Source: Desulfobacteraceae bacterium
Lineage (GTDB): Bacteria; Desulfobacterota; Desulfobacteria; Desulfobacterales; Desulfosalsimonadaceae
Assembly (NCBI GenBank): GCA_027353395.1
Contig: DAIEHU010000115.1
Span: 1-7,790 of the forward strand
Length of the DNA stretch: 7,790 nt
Reading direction: 5' to 3'
Below, piece by piece: positions 1 to 6,258 of the stretch (position 1 is the stretch's first letter; every line of letters begins with the position of its first letter). The notes beneath the pieces are model-generated. The model saw only the letters and a list, made by a program, of their open reading frames with translations, did no database searches and was not told where the DNA came from. Made by a program: the position numbers and the translations under genes.

Positions 1-462
1 TGATTCAACTGAAGTTTCCCATTGCCTGGCGCTGGCTGAGGAATTAAACGGGCCCCAGTCATTGGCCCACACCGGATCATAGGTTCGCCTGCGGCCATTC
101 ACCCGGACTTCCGGCGAGAGATGGACCTCATCGCCGCCGCAGCGGATCAGCCGATCAAAGGCCATGATTAAACCCGTGAGCGGACCTCGCTGTTCTATCG
201 CTCTGAGCGCGTATGCCGAGCAGTGAGGCGTCATGGGGCAGTCGCCGTAGCGGACAGCGGACAGGTGGTCCAATGGTCCCTGATAGAAATGGATGATTTG
301 CGACAGAGGTTCACGGTTGTTTCCATCCTCATTCGCTGGATGCTGAACGCCGCATCCTCCCATTGAAAATATCCAGGTCCCCGCCCACAGGATCATGAAA
401 AAGAGATATTTGTGGAATCTTGCGGTTTTCTTAAAAAAAACAGGAAAAGGCCGGTTTCTCAT
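1..462 (-). CDS. yidD: YidD-domain protein with a probable lipoprotein signal, partial (C-terminus beyond the left edge)
   Basis: The 154 visible residues run off the window with no stop. After a basic N-terminus, a hydrophobic stretch (about residues 19-34) ends in MGGC, with Cys37 as a plausible lipidation site, so I infer a lipoprotein. A linker follows, then a YidD (DUF37/haemolytic) core at about 58-135: GDCPMTPHCSAYA (Cys75, Cys81), the helix ALRAIEQRG, a DRLIRC helix (Cys108) and a late TYDPV. Canonical YidD is a short membrane-associated protein that aids YidC-dependent insertion. Here some 18 residues separate RC from YDPV, replacing the usual short HPxHPGG stretch, as in a divergent subfamily I recall from deltaproteobacteria. 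The ATG at 462 lies 32 nt after the permease stop and has only weak Shine-Dalgarno-like bases (GAAGG, 14 nt away). The next ATG (396) would cut into the signal. The family call is good. A role in membrane insertion for this form is unproven. Confidence 0.82.
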   Translation of the reverse strand, partial: MRNRPFPVFFKKTARFHKYLFFMILWAGTWIFSMGGCGVQHPANEDGNNREPLSQIIHFYQGPLDHLSAVRYGDCPMTPHCSAYALRAIEQRGPLTGLIMAFDRLIRCGGDEVHLSPEVRVNGRRRTYDPVWANDWGPFNSSASARQWETSVES

Positions 463-494
463 AATATTGTCCGTTGCCTTCGGAGCATTGCCAT

Positions 495-1319
495 TTATGG
501 GATATCCGTCTGCTTTTTCTTCAAAAACGCGTCCATCCCCATTGACAGGAAAAAACCCGCGGCGGCCACCAGGATGATGGTGGCCCCGGAGGTTAAATTA
601 AAGGTATAGGCCAGCCAGAGGCCGGTCAAATTGAACAAAATGGCGAGCATGGTTGATAGCGCCATCATTATGGCGAGAGACCGGGCGTATTTTTCCGCGA
701 TATAGGGCGGAATGGTGAGCAGGGCAATCACCAGTATGAGGCCCACCACCCGGATGATGATGACAATGGAGACGCTGATGAGCCCGATAAACAGAAAATA
801 AATCAGGTTGACGGACACGCCGCGGAGACGTGCGAATTCATCGTCATAGGAGATGGCGAGCAGATCCCGGTACAAAAAACAGGCTGAAAACACCGTAATG
901 ACGCTGAGACCGATCATCCACCAGATGTCTTCATTCGGCACGGCGAGAATGCTGCCAAACAGATAACTCATGAGATTGACGTTATAACCGGGGGTTTTGT
1001 CCAGAAGGACGATGCCTGTGGCCATGCCAACGGCCCAGATAATGCCGATGAATGTGTCAGCCCGGTACTTGCTTTTAAGCACCACGGCTGTCATCAACAT
1101 GGCGGCCAGCAGGGAAAAGCTTAACGTCCCCAGCATATAGGGAATGCCGAAAAAAAAAGCGATGCCGATGCCGCCGTACGAAGCGTGCGCGATGCCGCCC
1201 GTCAGAAAAACCAGGCGGTTGACCACCACAAACGTGCCGATGACCCCGCAGATCAGGCTGGCGAAGCAACCGGCGATGATGGCGTTTCTCATGAATTCAA
1301 AATGCAAAGCCTCGATCAT
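495..1319 (-). CDS. znuB: Metal ABC transporter permease (ZnuB/ABC-3 family)
   Basis: This 274-residue integral membrane protein has the usual length of ABC-3 permeases, with about eight hydrophobic segments (roughly 12-34, 50-80, 90-106, 132-150, 171-189, 190-207, 215-240 and 246-262). The family landmarks are visible: the early GGIAHASYGGIGIAF segment after TM1, the cytoplasmic coupling loop YDDEFARLRGV (158-168) that meets the ATPase, and ALLTIPPYIA (199-208), equivalent to the ALLxxPA motif of ZnuB and MntB. It should form the dimeric channel that takes Zn2+ or Mn2+ from the periplasmic binding protein. Its ATG overlaps the ATPase stop by 4 nt (ATGA), which implies translational coupling, with a GGA-like ribosome site about 8 nt upstream. 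The metal specificity cannot be read from the sequence, so the symbol is by family. Confidence 0.92.
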   Translation of the reverse strand: MIEALHFEFMRNAIIAGCFASLICGVIGTFVVVNRLVFLTGGIAHASYGGIGIAFFFGIPYMLGTLSFSLLAAMLMTAVVLKSKYRADTFIGIIWAVGMATGIVLLDKTPGYNVNLMSYLFGSILAVPNEDIWWMIGLSVITVFSACFLYRDLLAISYDDEFARLRGVSVNLIYFLFIGLISVSIVIIIRVVGLILVIALLTIPPYIAEKYARSLAIMMALSTMLAILFNLTGLWLAYTFNLTSGATIILVAAAGFFLSMGMDAFLKKKQTDIP

Positions 1320-2077
1320 GATGCATTTCCATGTGTTTTGAGTATCCGGTGGGGAAGTCCGTGAGCGATAATTTCCACCGGGCAGTGGTAGCCCGTTTCC
1401 AGCATTTCTTCAGTGATCTCCGCGCCATTATGATAATGAACATCTTTATTGACGCAGGCGACGGCTGTTACATAGCTTGATAGCACCATCGTGTCATGGC
1501 TGACCACCACGATGGTTTTGGTTTTGTTCAGTTCTTTCAGGGTTCCGTAGAGTTCGCTTCTTCCATGTGAATCGATGTTGGAAGTGGGTTCATCCAGAAA
1601 CAGGATTTGGGGATCGGTCGCCAGCGCCCGCGCGATAAACACCCGTTCCCGCTGGCCGCCGGACAGATCATCGATTCTCCGCTGCCGCAGATGGTCCATG
1701 TTCATACATTCAAGCGCGGCCAGGGCCGATGCCGTGTCTTTTTTGGAAAGCCCGGTCCAGCGGTTAAACGGGAGACGGCCCATAAGGACCACATCCATGA
1801 CGGAAATGGGAAAGGATCTGTTGATGTTGAGATCCTGGGGCACATACCCGATTTGACCGGCCACCTGGTCAGGGCTTCTTCCCATGACCCGGATTCGTCC
1901 CTGCCGCGGTTTCAAAAGTCCGATCAAGAGCTTGATCAGCGTGGTTTTGCCCCCGCCGTTAGGTCCGATGAGGGCGACAAACTCCTTTTCGTTGACGTCA
2001 AACGAAACATCGGAAAGCACCGGGCTGCCGTTGTATGAAAAGGATAATCCAGCCACCTGGATGACGGGCTCGTTCAT
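1316..2077 (-). CDS. znuC: Metal ABC transporter ATP-binding protein (ZnuC family)
   Basis: This complete 253-residue ABC ATPase has every catalytic motif: Walker A GPNGGGKT (38-45), Q-loop Gln81 in YVPQ, signature LSGGQRERV (138-146), Walker B ILFLDEP (158-164) with Glu163, and H-loop His194 in VVSHD. It powers uptake through the permease encoded next to it. The C-terminal tail (about 213-250) carries several histidines and a Cys, including the stretch CPVEIIAHGLPHRIL, which I recognise as typical of metal-transporter ATPases in this group. These residues may sense or bind metal, but that is inference. The start lies 5 nt after the binding-protein stop. A GGGAA stretch about 9 nt upstream of the ATG, inside the end of the previous gene, is a reasonable ribosome site. 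Confidence 0.94.
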   Translation of the reverse strand: MNEPVIQVAGLSFSYNGSPVLSDVSFDVNEKEFVALIGPNGGGKTTLIKLLIGLLKPRQGRIRVMGRSPDQVAGQIGYVPQDLNINRSFPISVMDVVLMGRLPFNRWTGLSKKDTASALAALECMNMDHLRQRRIDDLSGGQRERVFIARALATDPQILFLDEPTSNIDSHGRSELYGTLKELNKTKTIVVVSHDTMVLSSYVTAVACVNKDVHYHNGAEITEEMLETGYHCPVEIIAHGLPHRILKTHGNAS

Positions 2078-2082
2078 CGCCT

Positions 2083-2994
2083 TTATTTCCCGCTAAATGA
2101 TGAGTTTATGGCGGCGGCGGTTCGCAGCAGGTTATCATTCCAGTCCGACGCCAGCGGGTCGATGCTTTCAATGCGGCCTCCCAGTTCTTTTGCGATGATT
2201 TCCGCCTGTTTCGCGGAAAACTGGGGCTGGACAAAGATGGTCCGGATGTTATTTCTGGCGGCATATGCTATTAATCCAGCCACTTCCTTTGCTTTTGGCT
2301 CCTTTCCTTCCATCTCGATGGCCAGCTGGGTCAGACCGTAGGCATCGGCGAAATATCCCCATGAAGGATGAAATACCAGAAATTTCTTTTTTCCGGCGGT
2401 GGCGGCGAAAATTGTTTTAATTTTCTCGTCAAGAAGGGTCAGTTCCGTCATGAACCGGTTGAAGTTGGCATTATATTCCGGAGCCCGGGAAGGGTCTATG
2501 GAGATCAGGGCGTCCCGGATGTGCCGGGCCTGAATCATTACCAGGGGCGGGGACAGCCACACATGGGGGTCAAGACCGTCATGATGATGGCCCTGGGAAA
2601 ATGAGTCGTTCATTTCCGGCGGATAGGCGCCCTCACGCTGGATGGGTTTTTTGATAATGCCGTCATCCGTGTGCACCAGCCTCATGCGGGGATAGGATGC
2701 CGTGAATTTTTTAAGCCATACCTCTTCAAACGGCGCTCCGATGGCGAAATAAACGTCGGCTTTTGAAAGCGCGGCCATCTGGGAAGGCAGGGGTTCAAAA
2801 TTTTCAGGACTTTGATGGGCCGATACCATGATGGTGACGGCGACCGCATCACCGCCGATTTTTTTAATAAAGTATGCCTGGGGTGGAATACTGACAAATG
2901 CCTGGATTTTATCGGATGCGGCAGCGGAACGATGAAAGCCTGCCATTATAAATGCCAGCATGATGATGAGGATGAATGTACTGGGACGTCTCAT
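2083..2994 (-). CDS. znuA: Periplasmic metal-binding protein of a Zn/Mn ABC transporter (ZnuA/TroA family, cluster A-1)
   Basis: This 303-residue protein has a Sec signal at about residues 1-26 (MRRP, a hydrophobic core, then AAAS). The fold is recognisable from VSIPPQAYFIKKIGGD near the mature start, a QSPENFEPLPSQM segment, DPHVWLSP (142-149), a long helix, FHPSWGYFADAYGL (208-221) and a late SIDPLA (277-282). Expected ligands are His144, His209 and Asp279. The first ligand, normally His in a P-H-x-[YF]-E-P motif, aligns with Glu64, and a His (60) stands four residues earlier. The usual long His-rich loop is reduced to GHHHD (135-139). It should capture Zn2+ or a related divalent ion in the periplasm and hand it to the permease. 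It is the first gene of the operon, with AAGGAG about 10 nt upstream of the ATG. The family is clear. The metal is uncertain, so the symbol is by family. Confidence 0.92.
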   Translation of the reverse strand: MRRPSTFILIIMLAFIMAGFHRSAAASDKIQAFVSIPPQAYFIKKIGGDAVAVTIMVSAHQSPENFEPLPSQMAALSKADVYFAIGAPFEEVWLKKFTASYPRMRLVHTDDGIIKKPIQREGAYPPEMNDSFSQGHHHDGLDPHVWLSPPLVMIQARHIRDALISIDPSRAPEYNANFNRFMTELTLLDEKIKTIFAATAGKKKFLVFHPSWGYFADAYGLTQLAIEMEGKEPKAKEVAGLIAYAARNNIRTIFVQPQFSAKQAEIIAKELGGRIESIDPLASDWNDNLLRTAAAINSSFSGK

Positions 2995-3258
2995 GATCCG
3001 GTTGCTCCTTGGATTTTACTATACAAATAAATTGTTGATTTTATAAAAAATAATTGCAACATTGCACTGAAAATAATAACAATTGAAGTATATAACACAA
3101 AATGACGTTTACGTTAATTAAAAAAAGCCTCACGGCCATGCTGGGGCAGGCATCCAATCCATATCCCATCAAAAGAGATTGTGTTTATGGTTGTCTCCTG
3201 ATAATCAACACCCAAGATTTCTGCAAACAGTTTTAATCTGCCACGACAGGAACAAAAT
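2995..3258. promoter_or_regulatory. AT-rich divergent intergenic region between the metal operon and the hydrolase gene
   Basis: These 264 bases separate two divergently read genes and must hold both promoters. The half next to the metal operon (about 3011-3125) is strongly AT-rich. It contains the inverted repeat listed at 3055-3066, an ACGTTT-ACGTTA tandem (3105-3116) and TTAATTAA (3114-3121). On the minus strand TATAGT (3018-3023) and TATAAA are possible -10 boxes, but neither has a good -35 at proper distance. On the plus strand GATAAT (3200-3205) could be a -10, with a poor TTGTGT 15 nt before it. I therefore do not call exact promoters. Ribosome sites are clear at both ends: AAGGAG for the binding protein and AGGAA for the hydrolase. 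I see no convincing gene in this stretch. Confidence 0.6.
3055..3066. promoter_or_regulatory. Candidate operator for the metal-uptake operon: inverted repeat TGCAA-CA-TTGCA
   Basis: A perfect 5+2+5 inverted repeat sits about 60-70 nt upstream of the binding-protein start, in AT-rich promoter-like DNA. Zinc and manganese uptake operons are commonly repressed by Fur-family (Zur, Mur) or similar regulators that bind short AT-rich palindromes at the promoter. The position fits, but the repeat is short, no regulator gene is in the window, and I cannot match it to a verified consensus. Confidence 0.4.
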
Positions 3259-4389
3259 ATGAATACATCCGGCCCGTCAAACCTGCAACCCGATTTATCT
3301 TCCAAGACCGCTTTTGTTCAGGATTCCGGATTTTTAAAGCCTCAGGCCCAAACATCATTAATACTATGGAAAAAACGTTTGAGGGCCGCTGGCAAGTCCC
3401 TTCAAAAAGGAGCGAATGTGGGGGTCGGGATTTTAAACGGTGTGGTGGGCGATTATCTGCATCATCATGACAATCCCTTGGCGGTTCGCATGGGGTTTTA
3501 TTTCAAGGGCAAACCCCTGCCCCTGACGCCTGACGCCCTGCGATCGGTTTATCCGCACATGACTTCCAAAATCTGTGTGATCATTCATGGTCTGGTATGT
3601 GATGAAACCATATGGAATTTTCCCGGATCACCTCAAACCAATTATGGCGCTCTGCTTCAGCGGGATTTGGGCTATACGCCGTTTTATCTGAGGTATAACA
3701 CTGGCCGGCATATTTCGGAAAACGGGCGGAACCTTTTTGAATTGATGGGTGAACTCATGGCCGCTTTTCCCATGCCCGTCCGGGAAATTATATTCATCAC
3801 CCACAGCATGGGCGGGCTGGTGACGCGCAGCGCCTGCGATTATGGATTGCGGGCTGATGCGGCGTGGGTGAAAAAGGTGCGGAAACTGTTTTATCTGGGC
3901 TCCCCCCATCTGGGCGCGCCTTTAGAAAAACTGGCGAACGCGGCGGCCTTTGTGCTCAAAAAATTTCCCCGGCCGTATATTAAAATTATCGGTGACGCGA
4001 TCAATGTCAGGAGTTCGGGTATCAAGGATTTGCGGTTCGGGTATGTGACGGATGCCGACTGGGCGGGCCGTGATCCGGATTTATTTCTTAAGAACACCAA
4101 AAATAGACTGCCGCTGATGGAAGGCGCATCCCATTATGTAATCACCGGACGGCTGACGGAAAATCCAATGCATCCGGTGTCCCGGTGGTTTGGGGATGCG
4201 CTGGTCCGAAAGCCCAGCGCCCTGGGCCGTTCCAGACGCATGGAGCATTCTCTGGGCTTCCCGCCCTGTCATCATCGGGAATATCCCGCCATGGGACATA
4301 TGAAACTGGCCCACTCTCCGGAGGTGTATGATCAGATCCGGGAGTGGTGCGAACAACCCATTATTCATGAAAGGCATATCCATGAGTAA
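3259..4389 (+). CDS. Alpha/beta hydrolase, esterase/lipase of the PGAP1-like type
   Basis: This 376-residue protein has no signal peptide and is probably cytoplasmic. The hydrolase core starts at about residue 104 with ICVIIHGLVCDETIW (oxyanion HG at 110-111). It continues through GYTPFYLRYNTGRHISENGR (138-157), the nucleophile elbow THSMGG with Ser183, and YLGSPHLGAP (212-221), a stretch typical of lipase and PGAP1-like enzymes. The likely acid is Asp313 in FGDALV and the likely base His347 in MGHMKLAHSPEVY. The segment at about 50-100 (ILNGVVGDYL, NPLAVRM) matches a pre-core region I recall from proteobacterial and actinobacterial esterases. The substrate is unknown; esters such as lipids are expected. 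The ATG at 3259 has AGGAA about 6 nt upstream. The gene overlaps the next one by 8 nt, so the two are probably co-translated and co-functional. The enzyme class is confident. The specific reaction is not. Confidence 0.9.
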   Translation: MNTSGPSNLQPDLSSKTAFVQDSGFLKPQAQTSLILWKKRLRAAGKSLQKGANVGVGILNGVVGDYLHHHDNPLAVRMGFYFKGKPLPLTPDALRSVYPHMTSKICVIIHGLVCDETIWNFPGSPQTNYGALLQRDLGYTPFYLRYNTGRHISENGRNLFELMGELMAAFPMPVREIIFITHSMGGLVTRSACDYGLRADAAWVKKVRKLFYLGSPHLGAPLEKLANAAAFVLKKFPRPYIKIIGDAINVRSSGIKDLRFGYVTDADWAGRDPDLFLKNTKNRLPLMEGASHYVITGRLTENPMHPVSRWFGDALVRKPSALGRSRRMEHSLGFPPCHHREYPAMGHMKLAHSPEVYDQIREWCEQPIIHERHIHE

Positions 4390-4672
4390 ATTGAAAGGAC
4401 TGGCGCAACTGGTCCAGGACGCGGTGGACAAAAGCGCCACCGCCATCGAGGATGTTCATTTGACGGTGGCCAACGAGCCGCTCAATATTTTAAAAAAAAT
4501 TCCGGCTCTGAAATCCCCGGTCAGTGGAATCCAGAAAATTATAAACCTGACCATCACTTCCATGTATGAAATCATTCGGACAGTGAACCGGGAGACCGGC
4601 AATATGGTGAAACTGGTCCTGGAAAAAGCGGAAAAATTGGCGCATGACGAGCCGCAGGATGAAAAGCGGTGA
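4382..4672 (+). CDS. Small helical protein partnered with the hydrolase
   Basis: This 96-residue protein starts at an ATG inside the end of the hydrolase gene (ATGAGTAA, 8-nt overlap), with GAAAGG about 8 nt upstream. A longer reading from 4328 is possible but has no better ribosome site and lies wholly in the hydrolase. It has no signal peptide. It appears to be mainly amphipathic helices: about 1-32 (ending EDVHLTVANEP), a short break at PALKSPVSG (41-49), then a helix at about 50-88. The pattern of AIEDVH, a proline-rich turn and then YEIIRTVNR resembles the N-terminal extension (TDLVEAMH-like, then GLVYRSVRGVT-like) that I recall in front of the hydrolase core in larger single-chain relatives. 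I infer a detached domain or subunit of the neighbouring enzyme. No catalytic motif is visible. Confidence 0.8.
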   Translation: MSKLKGLAQLVQDAVDKSATAIEDVHLTVANEPLNILKKIPALKSPVSGIQKIINLTITSMYEIIRTVNRETGNMVKLVLEKAEKLAHDEPQDEKR

Positions 4673-4690
4673 AAGAGATTCTTTCTTTTA
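4671..4690 (+). terminator. Weak intrinsic terminator candidate after the hydrolase pair
   Basis: GAAAGA-GAT-TCTTTC (4671-4685) forms a perfect 6-bp stem with a 3-nt loop, followed by TTTTA on the plus strand. It begins inside the stop codon of the small protein and fills the 15-nt gap between two convergent genes. The stem is AT-rich and short, so termination strength is doubtful. On the minus strand no T-tract follows it. Confidence 0.35.
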
Positions 4691-5236
4691 TTCAAGCCTG
4701 ATCACAAAACTGTCCTTGTGATGAAAATCCGGTTCTGGCCCGGGATGGGTCAGCGCCCAGTAGGATAGCTGGCCCGTTACGGTTTGAATAACGGCGCTAA
4801 CAGCCACCTGGATGGGTTGATAAAGTGCGGTTATGGCGTCCAGATGGATATCGGTTGAAATCTTTAGAATGCCCTCATTTTTAATGCCGACCCGGATCCT
4901 TGGGGCGGCAACCCCCGTTTCTTCCTGCATCCCCTTGCGATATTTGTCAAACCGGTAGATATTCCAATAACCTGCGGGTGACAGATTGATTTCCCTGTAG
5001 CCCTCCGAATCCGTTTTCTTGACGAACAATTCAAAGCAAGTCCCTTTCCAGAGACAATCGCGGCGTTCAGGATGTTCGGACGATTCCGGCAGATGTATAG
5101 CCGTGAGTTCCCCTGCCAGTTGATAGCCGATGGCCAGCGACTGTAAAGTTTTTGATACCTGCCCGGTTATCCGGATATGCGGCGGATTGTGGATTGCCCC
5201 ATAAAAGGGATGCAGGGTGAAGACACACATGCTCAT
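4688..5236 (-). CDS. DOMON-like domain protein of unknown function
   Basis: This 182-residue soluble protein has no signal peptide and is predicted to be mainly beta-sandwich. The family's conserved landmarks appear in order: RRDCLWKGTCFELF (58-71), YREINLSPAGYWNIYRF (80-96), DKYRKGM (97-103), a strand with LKISTDIHLD (124-133), VAVSAVIQT (144-152), SYWALTHPG (158-166) and PDFHHKDSF (169-177). I recognise these from bacterial proteins annotated as DOMON-like or CBM9-related. DOMON folds bind haem or sugars, but this branch has no established ligand. It is the last gene of a three-gene unit: its ATG overlaps the upstream stop by 4 nt (ATGA). The ribosome site is weak, which fits translational coupling. 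An ATG two codons later is an alternative start. It converges with the small helical gene across a 15-nt gap. The family is confident; the role is unknown. Confidence 0.82.
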   Translation of the reverse strand: MSMCVFTLHPFYGAIHNPPHIRITGQVSKTLQSLAIGYQLAGELTAIHLPESSEHPERRDCLWKGTCFELFVKKTDSEGYREINLSPAGYWNIYRFDKYRKGMQEETGVAAPRIRVGIKNEGILKISTDIHLDAITALYQPIQVAVSAVIQTVTGQLSYWALTHPGPEPDFHHKDSFVIRLE

Positions 5237-6258
5237 TGCATCTGTTCATTTCCGGGCATATTTGCCTTTGACATCATCAGTTCAATGATGTCTTCCATAA
5301 GCGGCACCTGCTTTTCCCGGTTTAGCCTGGCGAGGGTTTCCCTGTCCTGGGCCTGGGTGATTTTCGGGGATTCGAGATCAATCATTTCCAGCAGGTCTTC
5401 AGGGCTTGCGGCGTCCCGGATGATTCGGGTGAAAATTACCCGCAGCATGCTGGAACGGGGGAGGCCGAAGGTGTCAAACAGTTCGCGAATTATTTTCGAG
5501 TCAACGGTTTTTATCTGTTCGAAGGCCTTTTGGGCGCGAAGGCCGGGGGAAAGTTCGCCGGAAGCCTTGATGCAGCCCGCGGAAATGAGCGAATTTAAAA
5601 TTTTATATACCGAATACTGGTCCAGCACGCTGGCCCGCAAGACACCCCGCACATCCGATTTGCCGTCGATTATGGCCAGCACGCTCCATTCATCCGGACT
5701 CAGTTGGACCGGCTGGTCGTCCCGGACACTGGCTGTCCGCTTGAAAATCATCCCTTCATCGGGAATCTGTTTTTTCAGGAGCGATATTTCATCAATGCGG
5801 CGGGTCGCTTCTAAAATAAGACGCATGATATTGATTTTTTTGATCACCATTCCCTGGGTGACGAGTGCTCTATCCTGATATTCAAATTTCCCTTTTTTCC
5901 ATAAAAATAAATCGTATATCGCATTTTCAGCTTGTTTAAAGATAATCTGTTTAATGGCTTGGGCCGTGGCGTATTCTTTTTCCACAATGATTTTGCCTAA
6001 AGGCAGTTTTTTTTCCTGGCTGAGCGCAAGGCATTCTTTCAGTTGTTTGTCCGCGATCATGCCATGTTTGACGAGGAGATCGCCCAGGCGGTTTTTCCCC
6101 TCAGACCGGGTGGCGTGAATAATGGCCCCCTCCTGAATAAAAATTTTAATCTCTTCGTCTTTGCGCATGACCCGGAGAACGCCGGTTTTCTGCTCATTGT
6201 GCAGGAGCTGCAAAATGGTCGTCAAATAGAAGGTCTCTAAATTTCCGGTCAGCGCCAT
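5233..6258 (-). CDS. DUF4388 (PATAN-type) signalling protein with GspE-N-like and winged-helix-like regions
   Basis: This 341-residue cytoplasmic protein opens with the DUF4388/PATAN signature MALTGNLETFYLTTILQLLH, then NEQKTGVLRV and an IFIQEGAIIHA strand pair (39-49). Residues 57-115 look like the N-terminal domain of GspE/PilB-type ATPases: LGDLLVKHGMI, then PLGKIIVEKEYAT. The PATAN fold appears to close with LFLWKKGKFEYQ (117-128). Residues 187-232 (LSPDEWSVLAIIDGKSDV through LISAGCIK) resemble a winged helix often found after DUF4388. The C-terminus is charged and helical. Such proteins act as adaptors or regulators in bacterial signalling, often near motility or two-component genes. No receiver or kinase domain is present here. 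The start overlaps the DUF362 stop by 1 nt (TAATG), with GGAG 5 nt upstream. The target process is unknown. Confidence 0.85.
   Translation of the reverse strand: MALTGNLETFYLTTILQLLHNEQKTGVLRVMRKDEEIKIFIQEGAIIHATRSEGKNRLGDLLVKHGMIADKQLKECLALSQEKKLPLGKIIVEKEYATAQAIKQIIFKQAENAIYDLFLWKKGKFEYQDRALVTQGMVIKKINIMRLILEATRRIDEISLLKKQIPDEGMIFKRTASVRDDQPVQLSPDEWSVLAIIDGKSDVRGVLRASVLDQYSVYKILNSLISAGCIKASGELSPGLRAQKAFEQIKTVDSKIIRELFDTFGLPRSSMLRVIFTRIIRDAASPEDLLEMIDLESPKITQAQDRETLARLNREKQVPLMEDIIELMMSKANMPGNEQMQ

Noticed and set aside
135..260. Possible metal-binding zinc-finger reading of the CPMTPHC motif in the left-edge protein
   Set aside because: The surrounding helix pattern and YDPV place these cysteines in the YidD core, where a CxxxxxC pair is normal. 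No further zinc ligands are spaced suitably.
395..609. Plus-strand short open frames over the permease end and the YidD start
   Set aside because: They are antisense to two recognisable minus-strand genes, lack family motifs and have no convincing ribosome site.
1575..2096. Plus-strand frames of 70-143 codons across the ATPase gene
   Set aside because: All are antisense shadows of an ABC ATPase with complete catalytic motifs.
3138..3153. Imperfect hairpin ATGCTG-GGG-CAG(G)CAT upstream of the hydrolase
   Set aside because: Six pairs with a bulge, no T-tract and no riboswitch-like context; likely chance.
3114..3305. A 63-codon minus-strand open frame in the intergenic region
   Set aside because: It begins with TTG, has no ribosome site, overlaps the start of the hydrolase gene and the divergent promoter region, and its protein resembles nothing I recognise.
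5177..5878. A 233-codon plus-strand open frame antisense to the DUF4388 gene
   Set aside because: Its serine- and arginine-rich composition is typical of an antisense shadow. The minus-strand frame has clear DUF4388 motifs and coupled start and stop.
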